Positions 52,490 through 60,938 of a stretch of 64,000 bases of DNA are shown here, in pieces (position 1 is the first letter of the stretch; the number at the start of each line of letters is the position of its first letter). Position numbers and translations under genes: made by a program. The notes under the pieces were generated by a model. That model ran no database searches and had not been told where the DNA came from. It saw nothing but the letters and a program-made list of their open reading frames with translations. The DNA comes from JALYUM01 sp036688685 (lineage in GTDB: Bacteria; Pseudomonadota; Gammaproteobacteria; Burkholderiales; Burkholderiaceae_D): positions 104,338 through 168,337 of the forward strand of contig NZ_JAQQPS010000015.1 in NCBI RefSeq assembly GCF_036688685.1, given 5' to 3'.

Positions 52490-54487
52490 ATGCGCACCCC
52501 GATCTCTGCTGCCGTTCTGCTCCTGCTTGCTCTTCCCGTCGCCGCCGCAGAACGGGTCGCCACTGCCAGCGCTACCGCTACCATTGCGCTGCTTGAAACC
52601 ACCGACCTGCATTCGAACGTGGTCGGTTACGATTACTACAAGCTGGCGCCCGACCAGTCGCTCGGCCTGGACCGCACCGCCACCCTGATCGCGCAGGCGC
52701 GCAGCGAGTTCGCCAACAGCCTGTTGTTCGACAATGGCGACACCATCCAGGGCACGGCGCTGGCCGACTGGCAGGCGTTGGCAAAACCGCTGCGCTGCAA
52801 CCAGGTACTGGGCATTTACAAGGTGATGAACCAGCTGAAATACGACGGCGGCGGTATCGGCAACCACGAATTCAACTACGGCCTGGCGTTCCTTGGCCAG
52901 GTCACCGGTTCACGCTTCGACGTGGCCGGCGTGGCGCCGCGTAAAACGGCGTGTGCCGGCCCCGCCTTCCCGCAAGTGCTGGCCAATGTCTACAGCACCA
53001 AAACGCGCCAGCCGCTGTTCGCGCCGTACCGCATCATCGACAAGACCATCACGGCGCTGGGCGCCGACGCCAAGCCAATCACGACCACGATCAGGGTCGG
53101 CATCATCGGCTTTACGCCGCCGACGATCCTGTCGTGGGACAAGCGCAACCTGGACGGTAAAGTTTATACGGAAGGCCTGCGCGAGACGGCGCAAAAATAC
53201 ATTCCTGAGATGCGGGCAAAGGGCGCCGACATCGTCGTCGCCATTTCGCACGGTGGCCTCGATGACAGCCCGTATTCGCCGACCATGGAAAACGGTAACT
53301 GGTACCTGGCGCAGGTGCCGGGCATCGACGCCATGCTGCTGGGGCACTCGCACCAGACCTTCCCGGACGCGTCCAGCAGCATTGCGCAGTTCAATCTGCC
53401 GGGCGTGGACAAAGCAAAAGGACTGGTGCATGGCGTACCGACGGTGATGGCGAATTTGTGGGGCAAGCACCTGGGCGTGATTGGCCTGCACCTCAAAAAC
53501 GATGGCACGCGCTGGATCGTGGATAAGGAGCAGACCACGGTAGAAGCGCGCGCCGCGCAGCAGCCCGACAAATCGGTCGTGGCAGCCGATCCGGCCGTGC
53601 TGGCGACCATCGCCGCCGAACACGCGGCCACGATTGCCTACGTCAAGACGCCGGTCGGGCAGACCGCGTTCCGCCTGTCGTCCTACTTTTCGGACGTCGG
53701 CGACAGTTCGGCGCTGGAGGTAGTCAACCAGGCCCAGACCGACTACGCGGCGCGCTACGTGAAGGCGAATTTGCCGAAGCTGGCCGGCCTGCCGCTGCTG
53801 TCGATGACGGCCGCGTTCAAGAGCGGCTACGCGGGACCGGGCGACTACACCGACGTGGCGCCGGGCAGCCTGGCCCTGAACAATGCAGCCGATTTGTACC
53901 TGTACCCGAACGCGCTGTACCTGGTCAAGGTGAGCGGCGCCGAACTGAAAGGCTGGCTGGAGACGGCGGCCAAGCGCTTCAACATGATCGACCCGAGCGT
54001 GACCACTGCGCAGGAGCTGATCAACCCGGGCCACCCGAGTTTTAACTTTGACACCGTCACCAGTCGCGACTTCAGCTACCGCATCGATGTGACGCAGCCG
54101 GTGGGCCAGCGCATCGGGTCAATGACCTGGCGCGGCAAGGCGGTCGAGCCGGCACAGGCGTTCCTGGTCGCGACGAATAACTACCGCGCCAGCGGGGGCG
54201 GCAATTTCCCGGGCCTGGACGGCAGCAAGACGGTGTTCGCAGCGCCCGACAACAATCGGGATGTGCTGATCGCCTACGTGCGCGCCACCAAGACCTTGAC
54301 GCGCGCGGCCAACGGCGCCGCGCGCAGCTGGCGGTTCGCGCCGGTGAAAACCGCTGGCCCGGTCGTGTTCCGCTCGGCGCCGGGCAAACTGGCCCTGGCG
54401 CGTGAAGCCGGGCTCGACAACGTCACTGAGCTGCACAGCGATGACGGCAAGGGCTTTGCGCTCTACGCGGTGGATCTGTCGAAGTGA
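52490..54487 (+). CDS. cpdB: Periplasmic 2',3'-cyclic-nucleotide 2'-phosphodiesterase/3'-nucleotidase
   Basis: CpdB releases nucleosides from cyclic and 3'-nucleotides in the periplasm. The 665-residue precursor has a signal peptide (MRTPISAAVLLLLALPVAAA). The metallophosphatase domain shows TTDLHSN, DNGDTIQG, GNHEFNYG and GHSHQTFP, and the 5'-nucleotidase C-terminal domain follows, with FRNAAD-type NNAADLYLYPN and ATNNYRASGG. The C-terminus YAVDLSK matches E. coli CpdB closely. An ATG at 52457 is in frame but would break the signal peptide. The stop overlaps the next gene's GTG start. Confidence 0.93.
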   Translation: MRTPISAAVLLLLALPVAAAERVATASATATIALLETTDLHSNVVGYDYYKLAPDQSLGLDRTATLIAQARSEFANSLLFDNGDTIQGTALADWQALAKPLRCNQVLGIYKVMNQLKYDGGGIGNHEFNYGLAFLGQVTGSRFDVAGVAPRKTACAGPAFPQVLANVYSTKTRQPLFAPYRIIDKTITALGADAKPITTTIRVGIIGFTPPTILSWDKRNLDGKVYTEGLRETAQKYIPEMRAKGADIVVAISHGGLDDSPYSPTMENGNWYLAQVPGIDAMLLGHSHQTFPDASSSIAQFNLPGVDKAKGLVHGVPTVMANLWGKHLGVIGLHLKNDGTRWIVDKEQTTVEARAAQQPDKSVVAADPAVLATIAAEHAATIAYVKTPVGQTAFRLSSYFSDVGDSSALEVVNQAQTDYAARYVKANLPKLAGLPLLSMTAAFKSGYAGPGDYTDVAPGSLALNNAADLYLYPNALYLVKVSGAELKGWLETAAKRFNMIDPSVTTAQELINPGHPSFNFDTVTSRDFSYRIDVTQPVGQRIGSMTWRGKAVEPAQAFLVATNNYRASGGGNFPGLDGSKTVFAAPDNNRDVLIAYVRATKTLTRAANGAARSWRFAPVKTAGPVVFRSAPGKLALAREAGLDNVTELHSDDGKGFALYAVDLSK

Positions 54488-54858
54488 GAGGGTGGACGCT
54501 GGCGGCGTGCCTGGTGTGCCTGCAGGCGGCCGCACATGATACGGAAATCGACACGACCCAGGCCAGGGCGTATCGGCATGGGACCGGCGTGGCGCTCGAC
54601 CAGGCGCGCGCCGTCCGATTGTTCGAGCGGGCAGCGCAAGCCGGCGACGCCGATGCCGCCTTTACGCTGTCAAACATGCTGCGCGACGGCGAAGGCGTCG
54701 ACCCGGATCCGGCCGCGGCGGCGCGCTGGCTGCAGGTTGCTGCCGATGGCGAATCGCCGGAAGCGCTGCAACAGCTGGCGATGGAAGAGCCGGACCCGGC
54801 GCGCGCCGCCCAGTTATTCAGGGAAGCGGCGCACGCGCTGACGCACAGGGTGCGCTAA
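54484..54858 (+). CDS. Secreted Sel1-repeat protein
   Basis: The 124-residue product starts at a GTG that overlaps the cpdB stop (GTGA), so it is translated with cpdB. A short signal peptide (to about residue 17, AAAHD) precedes two Sel1-like repeats (about 27-62 and 63-100) of the AxxLFxxAAxxGxxxAxxxL type. Such proteins act as scaffolds in the periplasm; no partner can be named. Its last 41 bp overlap the 3' end of the acetyltransferase gene on the other strand. Confidence 0.75.
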   Translation: MRGWTLAACLVCLQAAAHDTEIDTTQARAYRHGTGVALDQARAVRLFERAAQAGDADAAFTLSNMLRDGEGVDPDPAAAARWLQVAADGESPEALQQLAMEEPDPARAAQLFREAAHALTHRVR

Positions 54859-55501
54859 ACCCGGGGTCGATCAATGCAGTCAGTTCGGCGGCGATTTTCT
54901 CGGCCAGCTGGTAGATGTGAAACCCGTCGACGAAACCGTGATGGGCCTGGACAGAAAAGGGCACCAGCAGCGTGCTGTCCGGCGCATCACGGAACTTGCC
55001 CCAGGCCAGCGACGGAATATCCGGTGTGGACGAGGACGCAACCGGATGCTGGATCGACGTAAAATCGAGCCACGGGATGCAGGTGATGAACACCTGGTCC
55101 TTGGCGTCGCGCGGCGCGGCAAAGCGGTGCGACATGTTCAGCGCCGTCATGCCGGCCGCTTCATCGCGCGCCGCCACGCTGGCTGCCACAAAGCCGCGCA
55201 GGTCGTCGACCCAGTCGAACTGGGCGAAATTGAGGTCGTTGTGCTGGTTGACGACCGTGAACGACGGGATCAGGCGCTCGATGCGGATGACTTCTTCCTG
55301 CCAGACGCGGTAGCGGAAATTGTCGATCGCCAGCACTGAACGCAGTACGGCGCGCAGCATCACGTGGAAGGGCGGCAGGCCGTGGGCCTTGCACCAGGGC
55401 CGGAAATCCGGCAGCGTCATGGTAAACGTGATGTTGACGACGGCGCTGTCCATGCCGTCAAAGAGGGCAAAGCGGTCGCGTCGGTGTTCGAAGTTGTGCA
55501 T
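54818..55501 (-). CDS. Chloramphenicol acetyltransferase-fold protein (CatA-like)
   Basis: The 227-residue protein belongs to the CAT family of trimeric acyl-CoA-dependent acyltransferases. The active-site sequence HHGFVDGFH aligns with HHAVCDGFH of known CATs, giving catalytic His188 and structural Asp192. The NPWxSFTS-like segment is present as IPWLDFTS. Length (about 213-220 in CATs) fits. It could acetylate chloramphenicol or another hydroxyl substrate; resistance cannot be assumed. The ATG at 55501 was chosen; an open frame continues to 55594. It overlaps the Sel1 gene tail-to-tail by 41 bp. Confidence 0.85.
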   Translation of the reverse strand: MHNFEHRRDRFALFDGMDSAVVNITFTMTLPDFRPWCKAHGLPPFHVMLRAVLRSVLAIDNFRYRVWQEEVIRIERLIPSFTVVNQHNDLNFAQFDWVDDLRGFVAASVAARDEAAGMTALNMSHRFAAPRDAKDQVFITCIPWLDFTSIQHPVASSSTPDIPSLAWGKFRDAPDSTLLVPFSVQAHHGFVDGFHIYQLAEKIAAELTALIDPGFSAPCASARAPLP

Positions 55502-55553
55502 GGTCGGAAGCAGCGTGGCTGGGCTGGTGATTATAAAACGGGGTGGGTGTAAA

Positions 55554-56924
55554 ATGGCGCCGATGACCCATAGCGCCATCACCATTTCCCGCATCCTGCA
55601 CGCCGGTTACGTGTTCGAATGCGACGGCACGCGTATCGCGTTCGACACCATTTTCGAGAACCCGTTCAGCCACAATTGCCACGCCTTTCCGGCCGTGCGT
55701 TTCGATCTCGACCTGGTCCGGCGCGAACGCTTCGACGCCGTGTTCATTTCGCATTTCCACGATGACCACTGCTCGCTCGACAGCGTCGATCTGCTCGACC
55801 GCGCCACACCCATCTACCTGTATTGCATCTTCGACGAACTGTTCGACATGCTGCGCAGCCTGGGTTTTACGCACGTCCATCCGCTGCGTCTGAACGCGGC
55901 GGTGACGGTCGGCCCGTTCCAGGTCACGCCACGCGAGGCGATGGATGCCGACGTCGACTCGATGTTCCAGGTGCAGGCGGCCGGGCTGAATGTGCTCAAC
56001 GTGGTCGACTCCTGGATCGACGACGGCACGCTGGCGCAACTGGTCAGAGAGGGGCCGTGGGACATGGTCCTGTGGCCGTTCCAGACCATGCGTGAAATCG
56101 AGGTGCTGGCGCCATCGCGTTGCGCGCCCGCGCCGCCGTCGCTGCCGGACGAATGGATCACCCAGTTGCAGGCGCTGGCGCCGCGCTTCATCGTGCCCAG
56201 TTCCTGCCAGTTCGAGCAGGAACCGTGGTCGTGGTACAACCGGGCCTTCTTTCCGGTCTCGTATGCGCTGTTCACGGCGCAAGTGGGCGCGGCGGTGCCG
56301 AGCGCCCAGGTGGTGCGCATGAATCCGTCGGTGTCGCTGCGGCTCAATGCGGCGTCGCTCACCCCTGCGCCGGCGCTGGCCTGGGTGATCCCGGTGGGCG
56401 AGCAAGACCTTGACTACGTCTATCAAGGCAATGCAACGCCACCGTCCACGGCGCAGATTGCGGCGCATTTCCCGGCGCTGACGGCGCAGCAGCAGGCGCG
56501 CGTCGAGCACTACTGCCGCGTGACCTTTCCGGCGCAGTACGGCGAGGTGGAAGCGGGCTGCGACTATTTCGACGTGGCGCGCGTGTGGCAGTTGTCGCTG
56601 TTCGATCACGCGGGCGAGGTGCGCCGCTGGCGTTATCTGCTCGCGCCTGGTGGCGCGGCGCTGTGCGCTGACGCTGCTGCCCCGCTGGGCTGGAGCACCG
56701 ACATCCCGGCCGCCAAGCTGTATGCGGCGCTCGAATCGGGCGAGGCGCTGACGTCGATGTACATGCGGATCAACGACACTCGGTTCGATGCGGCCACCGA
56801 GCGGGCGCTGGACGCTGCCGACGTGATCGATGATCCGCTGATCCGGTGCCTGTTCAGTTCGGCGTTCGGGGCTTATCAGGCGGCGCAGTTAAGGCGCCTG
56901 CTGGCCCGCCAGAGCGGCGCTTAA
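55554..56924 (+). CDS. Metallo-beta-lactamase-fold hydrolase
   Basis: The 456-residue protein has an N-terminal metallo-beta-lactamase-like domain with the metal-binding HFHDDH (His67, His69, Asp71, His72) and an UlaG-like beginning (ILHAGYVFECDGTRIAFDTIF). The long C-terminal region (about 230-450) is not a family I recognise. It has no signal peptide, so it is probably cytosolic. An ATG at 55563 is an alternative start. It is divergent from the acetyltransferase gene with 52 bp between starts, and its stop overlaps the stop of the GGDEF-EAL gene by four bases. Confidence 0.78.
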   Translation: MAPMTHSAITISRILHAGYVFECDGTRIAFDTIFENPFSHNCHAFPAVRFDLDLVRRERFDAVFISHFHDDHCSLDSVDLLDRATPIYLYCIFDELFDMLRSLGFTHVHPLRLNAAVTVGPFQVTPREAMDADVDSMFQVQAAGLNVLNVVDSWIDDGTLAQLVREGPWDMVLWPFQTMREIEVLAPSRCAPAPPSLPDEWITQLQALAPRFIVPSSCQFEQEPWSWYNRAFFPVSYALFTAQVGAAVPSAQVVRMNPSVSLRLNAASLTPAPALAWVIPVGEQDLDYVYQGNATPPSTAQIAAHFPALTAQQQARVEHYCRVTFPAQYGEVEAGCDYFDVARVWQLSLFDHAGEVRRWRYLLAPGGAALCADAAAPLGWSTDIPAAKLYAALESGEALTSMYMRINDTRFDAATERALDAADVIDDPLIRCLFSSAFGAYQAAQLRRLLARQSGA

Positions 56925-58681
56925 CCCGCCCGTTCGCGTACCCACTGCACCAGCGCCGGATCTGTCAACGGCCGGCTGAACAGATAGCCTTGCCCCTTGG
57001 CGCAATGCTGATCCCGCACTGCCTGTTCCTGCGCCGCCGTCTCGATGCCCTCGGCCACGGTGCCCATGCCGAGGCTTTGGGCCACCTTCACGGTGGCCTC
57101 GATCAGCACCCGGTGGTGGGCGCTGGTATCGGACTGGGACACGAAGGAGCGGTCGATTTTCACCGTGTCGACAGGTAGTAAATGCAAGCTCGACAGCGAC
57201 GAATAGCCAGTGCCGAAATCGTCCAGCGCCAGCGTCACGCCAACCGCCTTCAGTTCGTGCAGGCGCTGCTGAATTTCCTGGTCCTGCGCGGCCAGGCTTT
57301 CGGTCACTTCCAGCTGCAGCGCGCCCGCCGCCATGCCGGTCCGGGCCAGGGTGGCACGCACGCTGGCCGCAAAGCCGTCCTGGCCCAGTTGGGCGCGCGA
57401 CAGGTTCACCGCCATCAGGCGCGGTGCGATCGGGCCCAGCTCCACGCGCCAGCGCTGAAAGTCGCGGCAGGCGCGCTCCAGCACGAAGTCGCCCAGCGCG
57501 CCGATCAGGCCGCACTGTTCGGCCACCTCGATGAATTCGAAAGGCGGCACCACGCCGCGCACCGGATGCTGCCAGCGCACCAGCGCTTCCACGCCGGCCG
57601 AATAATCGGTGCCGCCGTCGGCCAGCAAGCCGACCACTGGCTGGTACACCACGAACAGCTGATTGTCGTGCAGCGCCGTGCGCAATTCGGCTTCGATATC
57701 GCCGCGCCGCGCAGCCCGTTCGCGCATGCCGGTGTCGAACGTCACGTAGCGGGCGCCGCCGGCACGCTTGGCTTCGACCATGGCGATGCTAGCGTCGCGC
57801 ACGGCTTCGTCCGGGTCGGTGTTTTCGGCCAGGCTCCAGACCAGGCCCACGCTGACGGTGCAACTGATTTCGTGGTCCAGCAAAAAATAGGGTTTGCCGA
57901 TGTTGTCGATCAGGCGCCGCGCGATCTTCTCGACGTCTTCGATGCGGCGCATGCCTTCCAGCACGACGACGAATTCGTCGCCGCCGAGGCGCGCCGCCAG
58001 CTGGCCGCTGTCCTTGGCGATGTGGTCGGTGGGCGGGCGCAGCACGGCGCGCACGCGCTGGCCAATTTCCACCAGCAGGGCGTCGCCGGCGGCCTGGCCC
58101 AGGGTATCGTTGATCTGGCGGAAGCGGTCGCAATTCATGAACAGCAGCGCCACTTCACCGCTGTCGGCCGAGCGCGTAAAACCGAGCAGCGACTGCAGCT
58201 GCTCGCGCACGGCGGCGCGGTTCGGCATCCTGGTCAGGGCATCGGTGCGGGCCGCGCTTTTCAGGCGCCGGGCCAGCGTTTCACGTTCGCGCTGGATGTC
58301 CAGGGTGGCGTCGGCGACCACGCACATCAGGCGCGCGCTGTCGAGCTTGAGCAGGCTGATCGATAGCACTTCCGGTGCGCCGGGGCCGCCGGCGGCGTCG
58401 CCCAGCGGCACCCGCAGGGCGTCACAGATCACGCCGGACGATTCCTCGTAGGCTGTCGCCATCGCCGCCAGTTCCGGCGCGTGCGCCTGCAGTACGGTGT
58501 ACAGGTTGTCCAGGCCGTCGCTGCCGACCAGCGGCATCAGCAGGTTCGACGCCATGGGGTTGAGCAGCTCGATGGTGCCGGCCCAGTCGATCTGGACCAG
58601 GCCGATCGGCGCGCGGTACAAGAACTGGACCAACGCCTCGTAGGCATCGTTCTGGTTGTTGTGGACGATCATGGTATTCAC
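56921..58681 (-). CDS. PAS-GGDEF-EAL protein (probable cyclic-di-GMP phosphodiesterase)
   Basis: The 586-residue cytosolic protein has an N-terminal PAS-like region (about 14-135), a GGDEF domain (about 140-315) and an EAL domain (about 325-580). The GGDEF signature is intact at 233-237 (RLGGDEF), but the usual first metal-binding Asp is Asn183 (MNCDRF), and no RxxD inhibitory site is seen. The EAL domain has EALVRW (Glu365), NLSRAQL and DDFGTGYSS, as expected of an active phosphodiesterase. I infer that hydrolysis of cyclic-di-GMP is the main output. Its ATG overlaps the upstream gene's stop by four bases, and its N-terminus is a paralog of that protein's. Confidence 0.92.
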   Translation of the reverse strand: MNTMIVHNNQNDAYEALVQFLYRAPIGLVQIDWAGTIELLNPMASNLLMPLVGSDGLDNLYTVLQAHAPELAAMATAYEESSGVICDALRVPLGDAAGGPGAPEVLSISLLKLDSARLMCVVADATLDIQRERETLARRLKSAARTDALTRMPNRAAVREQLQSLLGFTRSADSGEVALLFMNCDRFRQINDTLGQAAGDALLVEIGQRVRAVLRPPTDHIAKDSGQLAARLGGDEFVVVLEGMRRIEDVEKIARRLIDNIGKPYFLLDHEISCTVSVGLVWSLAENTDPDEAVRDASIAMVEAKRAGGARYVTFDTGMRERAARRGDIEAELRTALHDNQLFVVYQPVVGLLADGGTDYSAGVEALVRWQHPVRGVVPPFEFIEVAEQCGLIGALGDFVLERACRDFQRWRVELGPIAPRLMAVNLSRAQLGQDGFAASVRATLARTGMAAGALQLEVTESLAAQDQEIQQRLHELKAVGVTLALDDFGTGYSSLSSLHLLPVDTVKIDRSFVSQSDTSAHHRVLIEATVKVAQSLGMGTVAEGIETAAQEQAVRDQHCAKGQGYLFSRPLTDPALVQWVRERAG

Positions 58682-60027
58682 AGCTGGGGTGCGTGTTGCG
58701 GCAGCTGGAAGTCGTCGGCGGCGCTCCAGCCGGCGACCTGGTTGCGCCCCTGCTGCTTGGCGCGGCGCATGGCCTGTTCGGCGCGTTCCATCAGCGCGGT
58801 CAGCTCGTTCGCATCGTCGTCCATTTCAGCCACGCCAGCACTGACGGTGAAGGCAATCATGCTGCCGTCTGGCGCGCCTGGCAGCGCGGCCACCTGCGCG
58901 CGCACGCGCTCGGCGACGATCAGGGCGCCGGCGCGGTCGGTCGACGGCAACAGCACGGCAAACTGGTTGCCGCCCATGCGCGCCACCACGTCGACATCGC
59001 GGAAAGTGGCGCGCAAGCGATCGGCCAGCTGGCGCAGGACCAGGTCGCCGGCCGCCGCGCCGAGGCGCTGGTTGATCGACTTCAGGTGATCGGTATCGAA
59101 CACCACCACCGAGGTGGCGCGTGGAGAAGCACGACGCCGTCCCAGTTCCTGGGCCGCAGCGTCGAAAAACGCGCGCCGGTTCGACACGCCGGTCAGGGTA
59201 TCGCTGAACGACTCGCTGTGGGCGGCGGCGCCGGCCGCATGCTTGTCGCTTATGTCGCGCAGGATCATGCAATAGGCGCGGTCGGCTTCACCCTCGTGCA
59301 GGGCGCCGCTGTCGGGCAGCGGCGAAATCATGGCGCTGCCCCAGAACTGGCTGCCGTCGGCGCGCAGGCGTGGGCCTTCTTCCAGATTCCAGCCATTCGC
59401 CAGCGCTTCGCGCAAGCGGTCGAGCTGGCGCGCGTCGGTGGTGCCGCCGTCGGGGAAAAACACGGAATAGGGCTGACCGACCACTTCTGTGCCGAAGCGC
59501 GTGACGCGCCCGATGGTGTCGTTCCAGGCGCTGACATTGCCGTCCCGGTCCAGGCCGACCACCGCGTAATCGGTGATATTGGTCAGGATCGCGTTGAGCC
59601 AGGCGTCGGCCTGTTTCAGCTGGCGCTCGCGGCGCACCTGTTCCGTCACATCGGCGATCACGGCCATGAGACGGTGCGCATCGAGTTTGAGCAGGCTGAT
59701 TGACAGGACTTCGGGCGTGCCGCGCTTGATGCGCGCGCGGCTGTCCGGGTGCAGGAAGATCTGGCGACCTTCGCAGATCATGCCGGAAGGTGCGCTGAAC
59801 GAGGCGCACAGGTGACGCAATTCGGGTGCCACGCCAGCGAGCGCATCAAACAGATTGTCCAGGCATGCCTGCGGCGCCAGCGGCATCAGCAATTGCGCGG
59901 AAATCGGATTGATCATCGCAATCGCGCCGTCCGCCGCCGTCTGCACCAGGCCCACTGGGGCCAGGTAGAGGAACTGGATCAGCGCTTCGTGTTCGGTGAC
60001 GATATTGTCAATATTTGCAGTATTCAT
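58678..60027 (-). CDS. PAS-PAS-GGDEF protein with degenerate GGNQF signature
   Basis: The 449-residue protein has an N-terminal PAS-like region similar to that of the next gene (shared APxGLVQ and GTPEVLSISLLKLD-type segments), a second PAS domain (about 143-260, NITDYAVVGLDRDGNVSAWN), and a GGDEF domain (about 272-435). The signature is GGNQF (352-356): both acidic residues are replaced by amides although Asp311 is kept. Diguanylate cyclase activity is therefore doubtful; it may bind GTP or act as a regulatory partner. It sits 23 bp after the PYP-like gene and overlaps the GGDEF-EAL gene by four bases. Confidence 0.9.
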   Translation of the reverse strand: MNTANIDNIVTEHEALIQFLYLAPVGLVQTAADGAIAMINPISAQLLMPLAPQACLDNLFDALAGVAPELRHLCASFSAPSGMICEGRQIFLHPDSRARIKRGTPEVLSISLLKLDAHRLMAVIADVTEQVRRERQLKQADAWLNAILTNITDYAVVGLDRDGNVSAWNDTIGRVTRFGTEVVGQPYSVFFPDGGTTDARQLDRLREALANGWNLEEGPRLRADGSQFWGSAMISPLPDSGALHEGEADRAYCMILRDISDKHAAGAAAHSESFSDTLTGVSNRRAFFDAAAQELGRRRASPRATSVVVFDTDHLKSINQRLGAAAGDLVLRQLADRLRATFRDVDVVARMGGNQFAVLLPSTDRAGALIVAERVRAQVAALPGAPDGSMIAFTVSAGVAEMDDDANELTALMERAEQAMRRAKQQGRNQVAGWSAADDFQLPQHAPQL

Positions 60028-60050
60028 GGTGCCCGATGCGTCCAGATGGT

Positions 60051-60437
60051 TTATTGCCGGCGTATTAAGACATAGCGCACCGCGGCGCCGGGATCCGCAA
60101 TCAGGCGCAGGGCCACCTTGATCGGCCGCATGCGCAGGGTCAGTACGTAGTCGATGGTAGCATCAAGCGCGACACCCTGATCGTCGGCGTCATCGAAGCG
60201 CTGCGCTACCATGAAGTTGTTCATGCAGGGCGCGACGTTGGTGAACAAGGGCTGGTTCAGCACGCGCTGGGGCGACAGGCCGGCGGCGCTGGACTCCACT
60301 GCGTTGTAACGGCAGACAGCCGTTTCGCGATCGAAACCAATCACGCCGAAGTCGAGTTGATCGAGTTCGGCGTCGCTCAGGGCGGCCAATGCCGCTCCCA
60401 GTGTTGGCATGTCGAACGATAATATGTTGGCGTGCAT
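60051..60437 (-). CDS. pyp: Photoactive yellow protein-like PAS photoreceptor
   Basis: The 128-residue protein lines up end to end with Halorhodospira PYP (125 aa). Conserved are FGVIGFD (core strand), RYNAVES (Tyr44 for Tyr42, Glu48 for Glu46), VAPC with the chromophore Cys71 (for Cys69), and MRPIKV before the end. Differences are Ala52 for Thr50 and Leu54 for Arg52, and Leu in place of Tyr98. PYP binds p-coumaric acid by a thioester to the Cys and isomerises in blue light. Whether this one takes up the chromophore is unproven. A GGAG lies 8 nt before the ATG at 60437; frames further upstream lack support. It heads an operon with two cyclic-di-GMP-type proteins. Confidence 0.85.
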   Translation of the reverse strand: MHANILSFDMPTLGAALAALSDAELDQLDFGVIGFDRETAVCRYNAVESSAAGLSPQRVLNQPLFTNVAPCMNNFMVAQRFDDADDQGVALDATIDYVLTLRMRPIKVALRLIADPGAAVRYVLIRRQ

Positions 60438-60659
60438 TGTATTACTCCGAAAGAAAGAATGGCCAGTATAAATGGTTGTCTCAGAGAAATGGTAGTGAAA
60501 CGCGTCGATTTTGCAGTCCACTGTTGGTAATTGTCGACGAGTGTTAGTTAGTGCACATTGGGGCATAGTGCGCCTTATGCGCGCTGGCGAACGGTCGAGT
60601 TTATTGCCCGTAGTTATCATGTCAGTGATTAATAACTTAACTACTTTGAAAGCACCAAC

Positions 60660-60923
60660 ATGAAAATTCGTTCAATTACCACTTCCCTGGCGCTGGTGTT
60701 GTCCTTGGCCTGCGTTGCCAGTGCTCAGGCCGGTTGCCTGAAAGGCGCCGTGGTCGGCGGTGTCGCCGGGCACGTTGCCGGGAAACACAGCGTGGCCGGC
60801 GCCGCGGTCGGTTGTGCCGTGGGCCACCACATGAGCAAGAAAAAAGCCCGCGAACAGGCCGCTGCCGACGCGCGTGCGCGCGAGCAACAGCGCCAGGCCC
60901 AGATCGCGCCCGTGCGCCGCTAA
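60660..60923 (+). CDS. Small glycine-zipper secreted protein
   Basis: The 87-residue product has a signal peptide (to about residue 24, ASAQA-GC) followed by a glycine-zipper stretch (GAVVGGVAGHVAGKH and GAAVGCAVGHH, about 29-57) and a charged, Ala/Arg/Gln-rich tail. Glycine zippers form packed hairpins in the outer membrane. A role in the envelope is likely but unspecified. It starts the plus-strand group leading to mtoX and is divergent from the PYP-like gene. Confidence 0.75.
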   Translation: MKIRSITTSLALVLSLACVASAQAGCLKGAVVGGVAGHVAGKHSVAGAAVGCAVGHHMSKKKAREQAAADARAREQQRQAQIAPVRR

Positions 60924-60938
60924 GCCGGAGAATCTCAT

